Assembly (NCBI RefSeq): GCF_947568225.1
Contig: NZ_CANOOQ010000001.1
Span: 682,001 to 746,000 of the forward strand
Origin: Faecalispora anaeroviscerum
Lineage (GTDB): Bacteria; Bacillota; Clostridia; Oscillospirales; Acutalibacteraceae
DNA: 64,000 bases
Direction: 5' to 3'
In this document: one piece after another, positions 49,085 to 57,891 of the stretch
Position numbering within the stretch: position 1 is the first letter of the stretch
How the letters are laid out: every line of letters begins with the position of its first letter
Program-made: the position numbers and the translations under genes
The notes under the pieces: model-generated
What the model saw: the letters and a program-made list of their open reading frames with translations, nothing else
What the model was told of the DNA's origin: nothing
Database searches by the model: none

Positions 49085-50335
49085 TTAAAACTGGCGCGTG
49101 AAAATATCGCTCTTTTCGAGCAGATCTTCAACCGTATCAAATCCTAAGCGATGCAGAAGCTCTATGACATAGGGATTGTCGATGGGGGTGGGGTAGGTAG
49201 CGGTGTTGCCGTATTCAAATACATTCTTTCGGCCTTCCTCTTTAGGAATCAGCGCCTTGGGCCCTCCGACACAGCCGCCGACACAACCCATTCCCTCAAT
49301 AAAGTTAGCGGTGAGCTTGCCCTCCAGAGCGCTGCTGAGCATCTCTTTGCAGGCGCGCACACCGTCGGCATGCGCCGCACGAACAGAGATCTTACGGTCG
49401 GGGTTCAGGCGTGCTACCGTGCTCTGCACCGCCTCACTGACGCCGCCGGTGCCGGCATAAATACGGCCCGCGCGAGAAGAATGGTCACGTTCATCCTCGG
49501 GCATAGATATGAGATCAATCCCGGCAAAATCGAAAACATCCTTAATTTCCTGAAATGTCAAAACAAAGTCGGTGGAATCCGATACATCAGGCTCTCTCGC
49601 CTCGGCCTTTTTGGCCAGACAAGGCCCAATAAAGACGGTTACCGAACCCGGGTATAGTGTCTTAATGGCTCGTCCACAGGCCACCATGGGAGACACAGCG
49701 CCCGGCACATGGGGAATTAGCTGGTTGTACACTTTGCGGATCATTGAAATCCACATGGGACAGCAGCAGCTGGTCAACTGATAATCTTCTTCCTTCTGGA
49801 TGTTTTTGTCGAATTCCAGAGCTTCCTTCAGCGTGAGGATGTCCGCAAACAGTGCTACCTCTACCATGCCGTCGAACCCGATTTTCTTAAAGGCACTGCG
49901 CAGCTTGCCAGGAGTAACATCGCTGCTGAACTGGTTGATGAAAGCCGGTGCCACCATTGCATATACCGGTGTTTTTGCGTTTTGAACGGCGGCCATCGCG
50001 GGAAGAATGTCGCGGCTTTCCGTCAGCTTTTTGGCGTGGCAGTTGTTGACGCATTCGGAACAGCCGACACACAAATCCTTGTTAATGGAGGTGTTTCCGT
50101 TTTCATCGCGGTACAGCGCATCAAACAGGCATTTTCCTGAGCAGGATGCGTTTGATTTTTCACTACAATCGCAGTCGCCAATCCGAATGACCGGTGCGTA
50201 TTTCGACGGATTCAGCAGGCAATCCAACTGATGGGGGTCAAATCCATCCTGCCTGACCTGTTCCAGTTCCTCATCCAGATGATTCTGTACGGAGGCCTTG
50301 ACCAATCTGCTGTAAAGTTCTTCAAATGTTGTCAT
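49085..50335 (-). CDS. Monomeric [FeFe] hydrogenase, group B-like
   Basis: A 416-residue protein. An N-terminal Cys-rich part (CDCSEKSNASCSGKC, about residue 57) and a ferredoxin motif CVGCSECVNNCH (about 88) precede the H-cluster domain. H-cluster motifs are TSCCCPMW (L1), GPCLAKKAEA (L2) and EGMGCVGGCVGGP (L3). The extra Cys in L1 and the form of L2 and L3 fit, as I recall, the group B (CpIII-like) enzymes of Clostridia rather than the classical group A. It would exchange electrons of ferredoxin with protons or hydrogen. The ATG at 50335 follows AAGGAG at seven bases. Confidence 0.88.
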   Translation of the reverse strand: MTTFEELYSRLVKASVQNHLDEELEQVRQDGFDPHQLDCLLNPSKYAPVIRIGDCDCSEKSNASCSGKCLFDALYRDENGNTSINKDLCVGCSECVNNCHAKKLTESRDILPAMAAVQNAKTPVYAMVAPAFINQFSSDVTPGKLRSAFKKIGFDGMVEVALFADILTLKEALEFDKNIQKEEDYQLTSCCCPMWISMIRKVYNQLIPHVPGAVSPMVACGRAIKTLYPGSVTVFIGPCLAKKAEAREPDVSDSTDFVLTFQEIKDVFDFAGIDLISMPEDERDHSSRAGRIYAGTGGVSEAVQSTVARLNPDRKISVRAAHADGVRACKEMLSSALEGKLTANFIEGMGCVGGCVGGPKALIPKEEGRKNVFEYGNTATYPTPIDNPYVIELLHRLGFDTVEDLLEKSDIFTRQF

Positions 50336-50416
50336 GACGATGCTCCTTCTGCCGGGGCGCATGATCTGTGCAAGAGAAACGCCCGTTTCCATGTTATTTT
50401 GGGGATTCCTGGAATC

Positions 50417-50445
50417 ATTATACGATTATTGGAGAAATTATTCAA
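50417..50445 (-). promoter_or_regulatory. Promoter of the hydrogenase gene
   Basis: On the minus strand, TTGAAT and TATAAT are 17 bases apart, about 80 bases before the start codon. A dyad sits directly upstream of the -35. Confidence 0.8.
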
Positions 50446-50446
50446 T

Positions 50447-50473
50447 TGACAGGCTGCTTGAAACAGCCTGTCA
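50447..50473. repeat. 10-bp dyad upstream of the hydrogenase promoter
   Basis: TGACAGGCTG and CAGCCTGTCA are perfect complements around a seven-base loop, ending two bases from the -35. Without a T tract it is more likely an operator than a terminator. Confidence 0.65.
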
Positions 50474-50557
50474 GGCTTTATGAATTCTGTAAAATTATGA
50501 TGGAACAAGGTTGTAATCTCCTGAATATGTCTTTTTGACTGGAATCTTAGCAGCAAA

Positions 50558-50601
50558 AAGGCCCTTCCTATGCAGAGAAACTGCGGGGGAAGAACCTTGC
50601 T
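50558..50601 (-). terminator. Possible terminator of the HD-domain gene
   Basis: On the minus strand AAGG and TTCC arms pair with GGAA and CCTT through small internal loops and enclose GCAG-TTTCT-CTGC; CCTTTTTG ends it. The stem is imperfect. Confidence 0.45.
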
Positions 50602-50662
50602 TTTGATCGATTGCGTATGCAGCTTTATTCTGTACCGGAATCAGGCACTTTGAAAGCAAGCA

Positions 50663-51229
50663 TTAAATATCCATCGTCCCCATCAGGCTGCGCATCGCAA
50701 GAATGGTGCGTTCCATCAGCTCATCCAAAGTCCAGCCGAGCATTTCGGCTCCCCTTGCGATCACGTCGCGGGAGCATCCCGCCGCAAAGCCGGTGGATTT
50801 GAATTTTTTTCTGACCGATTTCAGCTCTAAATCCGAAACGCTTTTAGAGGGCCGCATAATTGCCACTGCGCCGATCAGGCCGGTGAGTTCGTCGGTTGCA
50901 TACAGAATCTTTTCCATGATGTGCTCCGGGGGAATATCCACACGGATGAAATGCCCATGGCTGGCCACCGCGCGAATCAGCCGTTCATCCAGTTTGCGTT
51001 CCCGCATGATCTCCTGGCATTTTATACAGTGTTGCTCCGGGTATTGCTCAAAATCCAAATCGTGAAGTAATCCTACCACTTTCCAGAATTCCACATTGTC
51101 CGGGTCGTATTCTTGTGCAAAATACCCCATCACGCCGGATACAATTTTCGCGTGGCGAAGATGAAATTCATCCTGATTATACTCTTCCAGCAGAGCCTGT
51201 GCCTGCTCCAGGGTGGGAATCGTTCCCAT
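50663..51229 (-). CDS. HD-domain phosphohydrolase-like protein
   Basis: A 188-residue protein with an HD fold: His in LRHAKIVSGVMGYFA, the HD pair in VVGLLHDLDFEQYPEQH, and a further His in AVASHGHF followed by an Asp in YATDELTGLIGA. These are metal ligands of HDIG-type hydrolases that usually act on nucleotides or phosphate esters. The substrate is unknown. The ATG at 51229 has AAGGAG nine bases upstream; the longer open frame lacks a ribosome site and overlaps the promoter. Confidence 0.83.
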   Translation of the reverse strand: MGTIPTLEQAQALLEEYNQDEFHLRHAKIVSGVMGYFAQEYDPDNVEFWKVVGLLHDLDFEQYPEQHCIKCQEIMRERKLDERLIRAVASHGHFIRVDIPPEHIMEKILYATDELTGLIGAVAIMRPSKSVSDLELKSVRKKFKSTGFAAGCSRDVIARGAEMLGWTLDELMERTILAMRSLMGTMDI

Positions 51230-51262
51230 GGCGGTCAACTCCTTTTGCTTGTGTTTGTCGTT

Positions 51263-51291
51263 AGTATAACGCAGAAATCGACTTCTGTCTA
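51263..51291 (-). promoter_or_regulatory. Promoter of the HD-domain gene
   Basis: On the minus strand TAGACA and TATACT are 17 bases apart. The spacer contains a CAGAA/TTCTG dyad. Confidence 0.65.
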
Positions 51292-51355
51292 CACTGCTGC
51301 AAATTACATATATGTTTGATTCAAGTCGGGATGCAAATGAATGAAAATCATCTAT

Positions 51356-51387
51356 CAAAAAAGACAAGAGCCGCAGGGCTCTTGTCC
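51356..51387 (-). terminator. Terminator of the ttcA-like/membrane protein unit
   Basis: GACAAGAGCC pairs with GGGCTCTTGTC around GCA; a T run follows on the minus strand. Confidence 0.9.
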
Positions 51388-51457
51388 AAATGATGTACAT
51401 AATATGCATTCGATCATGGTTATCGTACTGAATAGTATGTTGTTCTCTTTCCATTTT

Positions 51458-51787
51458 TTAATGCTTTAAAAAATATACCAGAACACTGCCGAGAGCCATG
51501 ATAAAGGTGAACGCGATTCCGACCTTTTCATTAAAGATATGAAGCATATTGTAAATTTCTTCGGTTTGCAGCAAGTGAAAAATGTCTTCGGCACTTTTTC
51601 CTCCCTGGCGAATTTTGCGACGCAGAAAAAAGTAAGAAAACAAATAGAAAACAGACAGCGCAATGTACAGGGAGATTACCCCCATAGAGGTATCGCGCCC
51701 CATAGCAAACTGAGCGAAAGCGAATGCGAACACCAACATAGTAGCAATCATCATCAATTGCAGGAGATAATATTTTATGTATTTCAA
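51458..51787 (-). CDS. Small membrane protein, unknown function
   Basis: A 109-residue protein with three hydrophobic segments: LLQLMMIATMLVFAFAFAQFA, VISLYIALSVFYLFSYFFL and the C-terminal IAFTFIMALGSVLVYFL. The loop between the second and third is charged (RRKIRQGGKSAED). No family is recognised. AAGGA is six bases before the TTG start, and it follows the ttcA-like gene by 37 bases in the same transcript. Confidence 0.65.
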   Translation of the reverse strand: MKYIKYYLLQLMMIATMLVFAFAFAQFAMGRDTSMGVISLYIALSVFYLFSYFFLRRKIRQGGKSAEDIFHLLQTEEIYNMLHIFNEKVGIAFTFIMALGSVLVYFLKH

Positions 51788-51824
51788 AAGAATCCTTCTT
51801 TCTTAAAATAATCAGCAGTTTTCA

Positions 51825-52703
51825 CTATTCTTCCGCTGAGTCACCTTCGGTTTGTATGTCGCTGGCCGATTGTCTGTAATCATCCAGAAAGCTGTGGGTT
51901 TGTCCGTCCTGCCGGTAACCAAGGACAGTATCCAGATTTACGTTATGCATGCTGCGAAAAATATTGATATCTACCTGAGGGTTGTCCTTGCGCAGACGAG
52001 CGATCAGTTCTTTCACCATTGCTCGCTTCGAACCGTTGTTTTCTTTTTCTGTGCAAACGGGGGTCGCCTCGGACAAGGGGCACCCGCAGCGTACGAACTC
52101 CAGTGAGTTATAACGTTTCCATGCCAGAACATCGCGCTCGCGTACCAGATAAAGCGGGCGGATGATTTCCATGCCGGGGAAATTGGTGCTGGGGAGCTTC
52201 GGCATCATCGTCCTGATTTCCGCGCCGTACAGCATGCTCATCATCGTGGTTTCGATCACATCATCAAAATGATGCGCCAGTGCAATTTTATTGCAGCCAA
52301 GCTCTTTCGCCTTGGCATACAGGTGGCCCCGCCGCATTCTGGCACACAAATAGCAGGGGTTGCCGCCGGAATGGCTCACAATCTCGAAAATGCGGGAAGA
52401 GAACAGCGTTAGGGGAATGCCGAGCTGTTCGGCGTTTTGAGCAATCAGTTGCCGGTTGTATTCATTGTAGCCGGGGTCCATCGACAAAAATTCCAGCTCA
52501 AACGGAATCTCTGTGTGGCGCTGCAGCATTTGCAGGCACTTGGCCAAGAGCATGGAGTCCTTGCCGCCGGAGATGCACACGGCAATCCGGTCGCCCGGCA
52601 AAATCAGCTGGTAATCCTTGATTCCGCCAATCATGCGGTGCCAGATTTCTTTGCGGTATTTTTTTAAGATGCTTTGTTCAATTTTTAAAGTTTCTTCCAT
52701 CAT
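51825..52703 (-). CDS. TtcA-like PP-loop ATPase (tRNA thiolation)
   Basis: A 292-residue protein. The PP loop is AVCISGGKDSMLLA near residue 45. CYLCARMRRG provides the CxxC pair and a third Cys lies at RCGCPLSE, so an Fe-S cluster of the TtcA type is likely. TtcA puts sulfur on cytidine 32 of certain tRNAs. The C-terminal 70 residues are charged and less conserved. AAGGCG is six bases before the ATG pair. Other PP-loop tRNA modifying enzymes of this group cannot be excluded. Confidence 0.82.
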   Translation of the reverse strand: MMEETLKIEQSILKKYRKEIWHRMIGGIKDYQLILPGDRIAVCISGGKDSMLLAKCLQMLQRHTEIPFELEFLSMDPGYNEYNRQLIAQNAEQLGIPLTLFSSRIFEIVSHSGGNPCYLCARMRRGHLYAKAKELGCNKIALAHHFDDVIETTMMSMLYGAEIRTMMPKLPSTNFPGMEIIRPLYLVRERDVLAWKRYNSLEFVRCGCPLSEATPVCTEKENNGSKRAMVKELIARLRKDNPQVDINIFRSMHNVNLDTVLGYRQDGQTHSFLDDYRQSASDIQTEGDSAEE

Positions 52704-52768
52704 TTCGCGCCTTTATTTAAAATTTATGTAGTTGCTCTCCCAGATTTCCGGGAAATAATATAAAACCC

Positions 52769-52798
52769 ATTATAGCACGCCAGTCTAGCCACGGTCAA
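52769..52798 (-). promoter_or_regulatory. Promoter of the ttcA-like gene
   Basis: On the minus strand TTGACC and TATAAT at 18-base spacing. Confidence 0.78.
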
Positions 52799-52810
52799 AC
52801 AAATGCATAA

Positions 52811-52838
52811 GAAAAAAAGCGGCTAACGCCGCTTTTTC
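52811..52838 (-). terminator. Terminator of the fatty acid operon
   Basis: AAAGCGGC pairs with GCCGCTTT around TAAC, with a long T run on the minus strand. Confidence 0.9.
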
Positions 52839-52898
52839 AGAGAAAACAATAGGGAAAAAATCAATGCCCGCGAGTGAATTGTGATGCAGCCATTCAGG

Positions 52899-53354
52899 TT
52901 ATTCTTCGTTTCTGCGGGGGAGGGGAACCTCCGGCATCAGCTCATCATACATCACAGTCAGAATGTGTTCCAGTAAAGAAACTTCCTGCGGCGTAAAACG
53001 ATCCTGAATCCGTTCGATCACGGTCAGAATATAGCCGTGATTCAGGTTGTAATATTCAAAATATTTTGGGGTGACCTCTAAAAAATACTCCCGTTTATCC
53101 ATTTTGGAGCGTATTTTTTTTAGGTAGCCCTTTTGAATCAGGTTCGTTACCTTATAAGCCGCGTTTGGGGGTGAAATTTGAGCAAAGGAGGCAAATTCAT
53201 TGACCGTTGGGTGCTCCAGCGCATGAATAATTTCAATGCAGTAGGTTTCCACTGTGGTCAGGCTTGCTTCGCGGCTTTCGAACCGGGAAAACACCTTTCG
53301 ATAAAATTGTAGCTTAAATTTCGTATATACGTCTGAAAAAGCTTGTTCCAGCAT
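52899..53354 (-). CDS. MarR-family regulator at the end of the fatty acid operon (FabT-like)
   Basis: A 151-residue winged-helix regulator. The recognition region is SFAQISPPNAAYKVTNLIQKGYLKKIRSKMDKREYFLEVT. The ATG at 53354 follows GGAG at eight bases. In streptococci and relatives a MarR-type FabT represses the fab genes; here the gene is last rather than first in the operon, so it would control its own synthesis with the whole pathway. An AT-rich dyad near the acpP promoter is a candidate operator. Confidence 0.85.
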   Translation of the reverse strand: MLEQAFSDVYTKFKLQFYRKVFSRFESREASLTTVETYCIEIIHALEHPTVNEFASFAQISPPNAAYKVTNLIQKGYLKKIRSKMDKREYFLEVTPKYFEYYNLNHGYILTVIERIQDRFTPQEVSLLEHILTVMYDELMPEVPLPRRNEE

Positions 53355-53424
53355 TCGTGATCTCCTTTGTGGGTGATACCGGGCAGCCCGCGCCACATTA
53401 CATCGTTTTTGTTCTTAAAAGGAC

Positions 53425-53853
53425 TCAGTCCCCAATGGCAAAGGTTAGCTCAGCGGAAGCGGCCACCTTACCGTTTACAGTGGCCGTTGCGGTTCCAAAG
53501 CCAACCGGCCCGCGCTGGCGGGTAAGCTCACAGGTCAGCTCCAGCACGTCGCCGGGCACCACCTGTTGCCTGAATCGGGCGTTTTTAATGCCGCCCATAA
53601 ACCCGATTTTTCCTCGGTTTTCTTCTACGGACAAAATTGCGACCGCACCTACCTGGGCCAGCGCCTCAATGATCAGAACGCCGGGCATCACATGCTTCTG
53701 CGGAAAATGTCCGCAGAAAAACGGCTCATTTACGGTAACGCATTTGATCCCCTTGGCCCATGCCCCGGGCTCGCCGTCCACAATTTTATCCACCAGCAGA
53801 AACGGGTAGCGGTGGGGTAGAATTTCCTGAATCTGATTGGAATCGAGCTGCAT
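53425..53853 (-). CDS. fabZ: 3-hydroxyacyl-ACP dehydratase FabZ
   Basis: A 142-residue hot-dog enzyme removing water from 3-hydroxyacyl-ACP. The motif GHFPQKHVMPGVLIIEALAQ carries the catalytic His and Glu, and ILPHRYPFLLVDKI opens the fold. It starts one base after fabF. In many Clostridia accB sits next to fabZ; it is absent here. Confidence 0.95.
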   Translation of the reverse strand: MQLDSNQIQEILPHRYPFLLVDKIVDGEPGAWAKGIKCVTVNEPFFCGHFPQKHVMPGVLIIEALAQVGAVAILSVEENRGKIGFMGGIKNARFRQQVVPGDVLELTCELTRQRGPVGFGTATATVNGKVAASAELTFAIGD

Positions 53854-53854
53854 G

Positions 53855-55099
53855 TTATTCTTCCTCCCAACGTTTGAAAATTAGGCTGGCGTTATGGCCG
53901 CCGAATCCCAGAGAGTTCGAGAGTGCATAGCGCAGATCAGCTTTACGGCCTGTGTTAGGCACAACGTCCAAATCGCACTCTTCATCCGGTACCTGATAGT
54001 TGATGGTGGGGGGGACAAAGCCCTCCTTCAGTGCAAGAACGGTCAAAATCGCTTCCACCGCTCCGCTGGCTCCCAACAGGTGGCCTGTCATCGATTTGGT
54101 GGAGCTGATCATCAGCTTGTGTGCATGGCTGCCAAATACCGCCTTGACAGCTCCCGTTTCGCTTTTGTCGTTCAGTGGGGTAGAGGTGCCGTGTGCGTTA
54201 ATATAGTCGATCTCTTCCGGCTGAATGCCTGCGTCGGCAATGGCCTGCCGCATGCACTCCTTAGCGCCTTCGCCGTCGGGGTCGGGCGCGGTAATGTGGT
54301 AAGCGTCGCAGGTTGCGCCGTAGCCGACTACCTCTCCGTAAATTTTTGCGCCGCGCGCCTGTGCGTGCTCCAGACTTTCCAGTACAAGAATCCCCGCGCC
54401 CTCGCCCATCACAAAGCCAGACCGCTCTTTGTCAAAGGGGATCGAAGCACGGCCCGGATCATTGGATTCCGCCAGCGCCTTCATCGAGGTAAATCCGCCG
54501 ATGCCCAGCGGGGTGATAGAGGATTCCGCACCGCCGCACATGGCAACGTCTGCAGACCCGCTGCGAATCAGGTGGAACACATCACCAACAGCGTTGGTGC
54601 CGCCTGCGCACGCTGTGACCGGGCAGGTCACCATGCCGCGAAAGCCCGAACGGATGGCAATATGTGCAGCACCCATATTGGCGATAGACATGGGAATAAA
54701 GTACGGCGAAACGCGGTCAAACCCCTTTTGCTCGCCGCGTGCATGCTCTGTTGCAATGGTACCGAGCCCGCCGATTCCGCTGGATACGGAAATGGTGCAG
54801 CGATAGGGATTTTCCTGTTCCATCGAAAGTCCGCTGTCCGCAAAGGCCTGATCGGCCGCAGCAATTGCCAGCTGGGTAAAGCGATCCAGCTTTCTGACTT
54901 CCCGTTTGTCGATATACTGCTCCGGCTGAAAGTTTTTCACCTCGCCGGCAATTTTGACTTTTTGATTGGATGTATCGTACAGAGTGATTGGCGCAATACC
55001 GCATACTCCGGCCTTAGCGGAGTACCAGGTTTCGTCTGCATTCAGGCCGATGGGGGTAACCGCCCCCAGCCCTGTAATGACAACGCGTCGTTCTGTCAT
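53855..55099 (-). CDS. fabF: 3-oxoacyl-ACP synthase II FabF
   Basis: A 414-residue condensing enzyme. The Cys-His-His triad is found in PVTACAGGTNAVG, NAHGTSTPLND and STKSMTGHLLGASG. The ATG at 55099 has AGGAGG directly upstream. It extends acyl-ACP with malonyl-ACP in each cycle. Confidence 0.96.
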   Translation of the reverse strand: MTERRVVITGLGAVTPIGLNADETWYSAKAGVCGIAPITLYDTSNQKVKIAGEVKNFQPEQYIDKREVRKLDRFTQLAIAAADQAFADSGLSMEQENPYRCTISVSSGIGGLGTIATEHARGEQKGFDRVSPYFIPMSIANMGAAHIAIRSGFRGMVTCPVTACAGGTNAVGDVFHLIRSGSADVAMCGGAESSITPLGIGGFTSMKALAESNDPGRASIPFDKERSGFVMGEGAGILVLESLEHAQARGAKIYGEVVGYGATCDAYHITAPDPDGEGAKECMRQAIADAGIQPEEIDYINAHGTSTPLNDKSETGAVKAVFGSHAHKLMISSTKSMTGHLLGASGAVEAILTVLALKEGFVPPTINYQVPDEECDLDVVPNTGRKADLRYALSNSLGFGGHNASLIFKRWEEE

Positions 55100-55150
55100 A
55101 GTAACCTCCTGAAAATGTCCGCCCATGGGCGGTAAGTCTGTTTAATAATG

Positions 55151-55894
55151 TTAAACGGCCATTCCACCATCTACGCAAAGCACCTGTCCGGTGATGTACC
55201 CGGCTTCTTCGCTTGCAAAAAAGGCAACGGCCGCGGCAATTTCTTCGGGCTTGCCGGCACGCGACATGGGGATTCCCTGCACCAGCTGCTCCTTTACCGC
55301 ATCCGGCAGAACGCCGGTCATATCGGTTTCAATCAAACCGGGGGCGACGGCGTTTACCGTCACGCTGCGTCCGGCCAGCTCCTTAGCCAATGATTTCGTC
55401 ATGCCAATTAGCCCGGCCTTGCTGGCGGAATAGTTGATCTGCCCGGCATTTCCGCGCACGCCCGCGACGCTGCTCATATTGATGATCCGCCCCCAACGCT
55501 GCTTCATCATAATACGCGAAGCAAGCTTCATGCACAGGAATGCACCCTTAAGATTGGTGTTGATTACTTCGTCAAAGCTTTCCTCGCTCATGCGCAGGAT
55601 CAGCCCGTCGCGGGTGATGCCAGCGTTGTTAACGAGAATATCTACGGTTTGAAAGGCTTCCTGTGCTTTGGAAAAGATTTCTTCACATCCTGCAACGCTG
55701 GAAACATCTGCCTGTACTAAAATCACCTCTGCGCCGAGTTCGCGGCATTCGGCGGCGGTTTCTTCAGCGGCTTGGCGGTTTCCCGCATAGTTTATCACAA
55801 GGTTTTTGCCCTCGGAGGCGAGGCGCTTGCAAACGGCGCGGCCAATTCCGCGGCTGCCCCCGGTGACGACTGCGGTTCTGACAATCTGGCTCAT
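55151..55894 (-). CDS. fabG: 3-oxoacyl-ACP reductase FabG
   Basis: A 247-residue short-chain reductase using NADPH. It has TGGSRGIGRAV for cofactor binding, NNAGITRDGL, the catalytic Ser in NMSSVAGVRGN and the Tyr-Lys pair in YSASKAGLIG. It overlaps fabD by four bases. Confidence 0.96.
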   Translation of the reverse strand: MSQIVRTAVVTGGSRGIGRAVCKRLASEGKNLVINYAGNRQAAEETAAECRELGAEVILVQADVSSVAGCEEIFSKAQEAFQTVDILVNNAGITRDGLILRMSEESFDEVINTNLKGAFLCMKLASRIMMKQRWGRIINMSSVAGVRGNAGQINYSASKAGLIGMTKSLAKELAGRSVTVNAVAPGLIETDMTGVLPDAVKEQLVQGIPMSRAGKPEEIAAAVAFFASEEAGYITGQVLCVDGGMAV

Positions 55895-56826
55895 TGTGCG
55901 GCTCCTTTCAGTGCGTCAATTGTGGCGCGTAGGCTTTCTGCGTCTTCTACCGAGTACGTTTTCATATTCTTGGTTGTTTTGCGTACAAAACCGGCCAAGA
56001 CCTTGCCGGGGCCAATTTCAACGGCAGTATCGATTCCGGCCTGCTCCATGTAGCGAATAGAATCCTCAAAGTAGGTGCTGCTCTGCACCTGACGCTCCAT
56101 CAGGGTGGGAATGCTTTCCCCTGTCTGCAAGGGCTTTGCAGTCACATTAAAGATAATGGGATATTTCATGCCGCCAAAATGGATGTTTTGAAAGTAACCG
56201 GCCAGCGCATCCCCGGCGGGGTGCATCAGCGAGCTGTGGAACGGGCCGGGCAGGTGAAGTGGAATGCACCGTCTGGCTCCGGCCGCGAGCGCCAGCTCGC
56301 TTGCCTTTTCCACCGCCGCTTTTTCACCGGCAATCACCATCTGACCCGGGCAGTTGTAGTTTGCGATCTCTACTACGCCCAGAGCAGACGCCTCACGGCA
56401 CACTTTTTGCAGCGCATCGCGTTCCAGATTCATGACTGCAGCCATGCCGCAGGGCAGGTCGCCCACGGCAGTTTCCATCACTTTGCCGCGGAACGCTGTG
56501 AGAGCAATTGCGGTGTCGGGGTCAAACACACCGGCTGCCGTGAGAGCGGAGTATTCCCCAAGGCTTAGGCCGGCCGCCATTTCAGGTACAATGCCTTCCT
56601 GTTCAAGCAGAGTAGTGATGCCGGAGCAAAAAGCTACCATGCACGGCTGAGTATTGCGTGTTTGGTTTAGTTCTTCCTCCGGGCCGTTCTGTATCAGCTC
56701 CTTAATGTTAAAACCGGCGGCGTCAGTATCATAAAAGCGACGGAACGCCGGGAATTGTTCATATAAATCCATTCCCATTCCAACGTGCTGATTCCCTTGA
56801 CCCGCATATAAAAAAGCCAATTTCAT
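55891..56826 (-). CDS. fabD: Malonyl-CoA:ACP transacylase FabD
   Basis: A 311-residue enzyme charging ACP with malonyl groups. FLYAGQGNQHVGMGMDLYE begins it, and the nucleophile Ser lies in GLSLGEYSAL; the His partner is in PGPFHSSLM. The start at 56826 overlaps the end of the FabK-like gene by four bases; the longer open frame lies inside that gene. Confidence 0.95.
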   Translation of the reverse strand: MKLAFLYAGQGNQHVGMGMDLYEQFPAFRRFYDTDAAGFNIKELIQNGPEEELNQTRNTQPCMVAFCSGITTLLEQEGIVPEMAAGLSLGEYSALTAAGVFDPDTAIALTAFRGKVMETAVGDLPCGMAAVMNLERDALQKVCREASALGVVEIANYNCPGQMVIAGEKAAVEKASELALAAGARRCIPLHLPGPFHSSLMHPAGDALAGYFQNIHFGGMKYPIIFNVTAKPLQTGESIPTLMERQVQSSTYFEDSIRYMEQAGIDTAVEIGPGKVLAGFVRKTTKNMKTYSVEDAESLRATIDALKGAAQ

Positions 56827-57890
56827 TGGAATTCCCTCCATCCTTGTTTCAGTTCTTCCAGCAGCTTCTGTACCGGCAGGATGCGATCCAGCCGCCAGGC
56901 ATTGCTGCCGCAGAAGAATAAGCCTTCCTCCCAGTTGCCACGCACGGCCTCCGACAGCGCTTTGGTGATGCAGTACGGCGTTGTGGCGGGGTTGCAAGGG
57001 TGCAGGCAGTCAGTACATTTCTCTACCGGAATACGCAGCTCCCTGCGCAGACGCTGAATCAGCGGAGAATTCAGCGCGCGGCCCGGCATGCCCACCGGGC
57101 TTTTGATCAGGCAGATATCCTCTTTTGTCGCGTCCACCAATATTTCTTTGTAGCGCTCTGAAGCATCGCATTCCTCAGTGGCAATAAAACGGGTTCCAAT
57201 CTGCACTCCCGCAGCGCCCAGCTTTAAAAACCGGGTAATGTCCTCTGCGGTATAAACGCCACCGGCTACAAATACCGGGATTTGTTTTTGATATTTTTCC
57301 TCATACGGTGCGATTTCCGCGAGAACCTCCGGCAGAATTTGCTCTGGAGTTTGGGCGGTACCGTTTTCCAGTTCTTCCGCGTGGAAGCCAAGGTGCCCTC
57401 CAGCCATCGGCCCTTCAATCACAATGAAGTCGGGGCAGACCTTGTGCCGTTTATCCCATAGGCGACAGATGGTGTGTGCGGCCCTTGCGCTGGAAACGAT
57501 GGGAGCAATCGCCGTTTGGCTGCCTTTGACGTAGGCAGGCAAATCCGAGGGGAGACCCGCACCGGAAATCACCGCGTCTGCACCCGCTTCCACAGCGGCC
57601 TGAATGGTTTCTTCATAGTGGGTGGTAGCCACCATAGCGTTGATGGCCACCCATCCGCTGCCCTGCGCAATCTGCTTTGCTTTTTGGATCTGCTCCTTTA
57701 AAGCGGTAAGATTGCACTGCAGAGAATTTTTCCAAAAATCCGGCGCCGAGAATCCGGGGTTGGCGGCACTGATGACGCCCATCGCGCCATACTTTGCCAC
57801 GTGGCCTGCCAAATTACCCAGAGAAACGCCGATCCCCATGCCTCCCTGAATGATGGGCAGCAGCAAAGGCCGTTCCTTGACCAGAACCAT
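56823..57890 (-). CDS. FabK-like / nitronate monooxygenase-family flavoenzyme (second copy)
   Basis: A 355-residue FMN-dependent TIM-barrel protein with IIQGGMGIGVSL at the start, AMVATTHYE, GPMAGGHLGF and GAAGVQIGTRFIAT in the FMN and substrate sites. A C-terminal Cys-rich segment (CTDCLHPCNPATTPYC) is absent from the first FabK, and the protein is longer. It may be a nitronate monooxygenase or a second enoyl reductase; operon context supports the latter or a protective role. The start at 57890 lies one base before fabK ends. Confidence 0.8.
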   Translation of the reverse strand: MVLVKERPLLLPIIQGGMGIGVSLGNLAGHVAKYGAMGVISAANPGFSAPDFWKNSLQCNLTALKEQIQKAKQIAQGSGWVAINAMVATTHYEETIQAAVEAGADAVISGAGLPSDLPAYVKGSQTAIAPIVSSARAAHTICRLWDKRHKVCPDFIVIEGPMAGGHLGFHAEELENGTAQTPEQILPEVLAEIAPYEEKYQKQIPVFVAGGVYTAEDITRFLKLGAAGVQIGTRFIATEECDASERYKEILVDATKEDICLIKSPVGMPGRALNSPLIQRLRRELRIPVEKCTDCLHPCNPATTPYCITKALSEAVRGNWEEGLFFCGSNAWRLDRILPVQKLLEELKQGWREFQ

Positions 57891-57891
57891 A

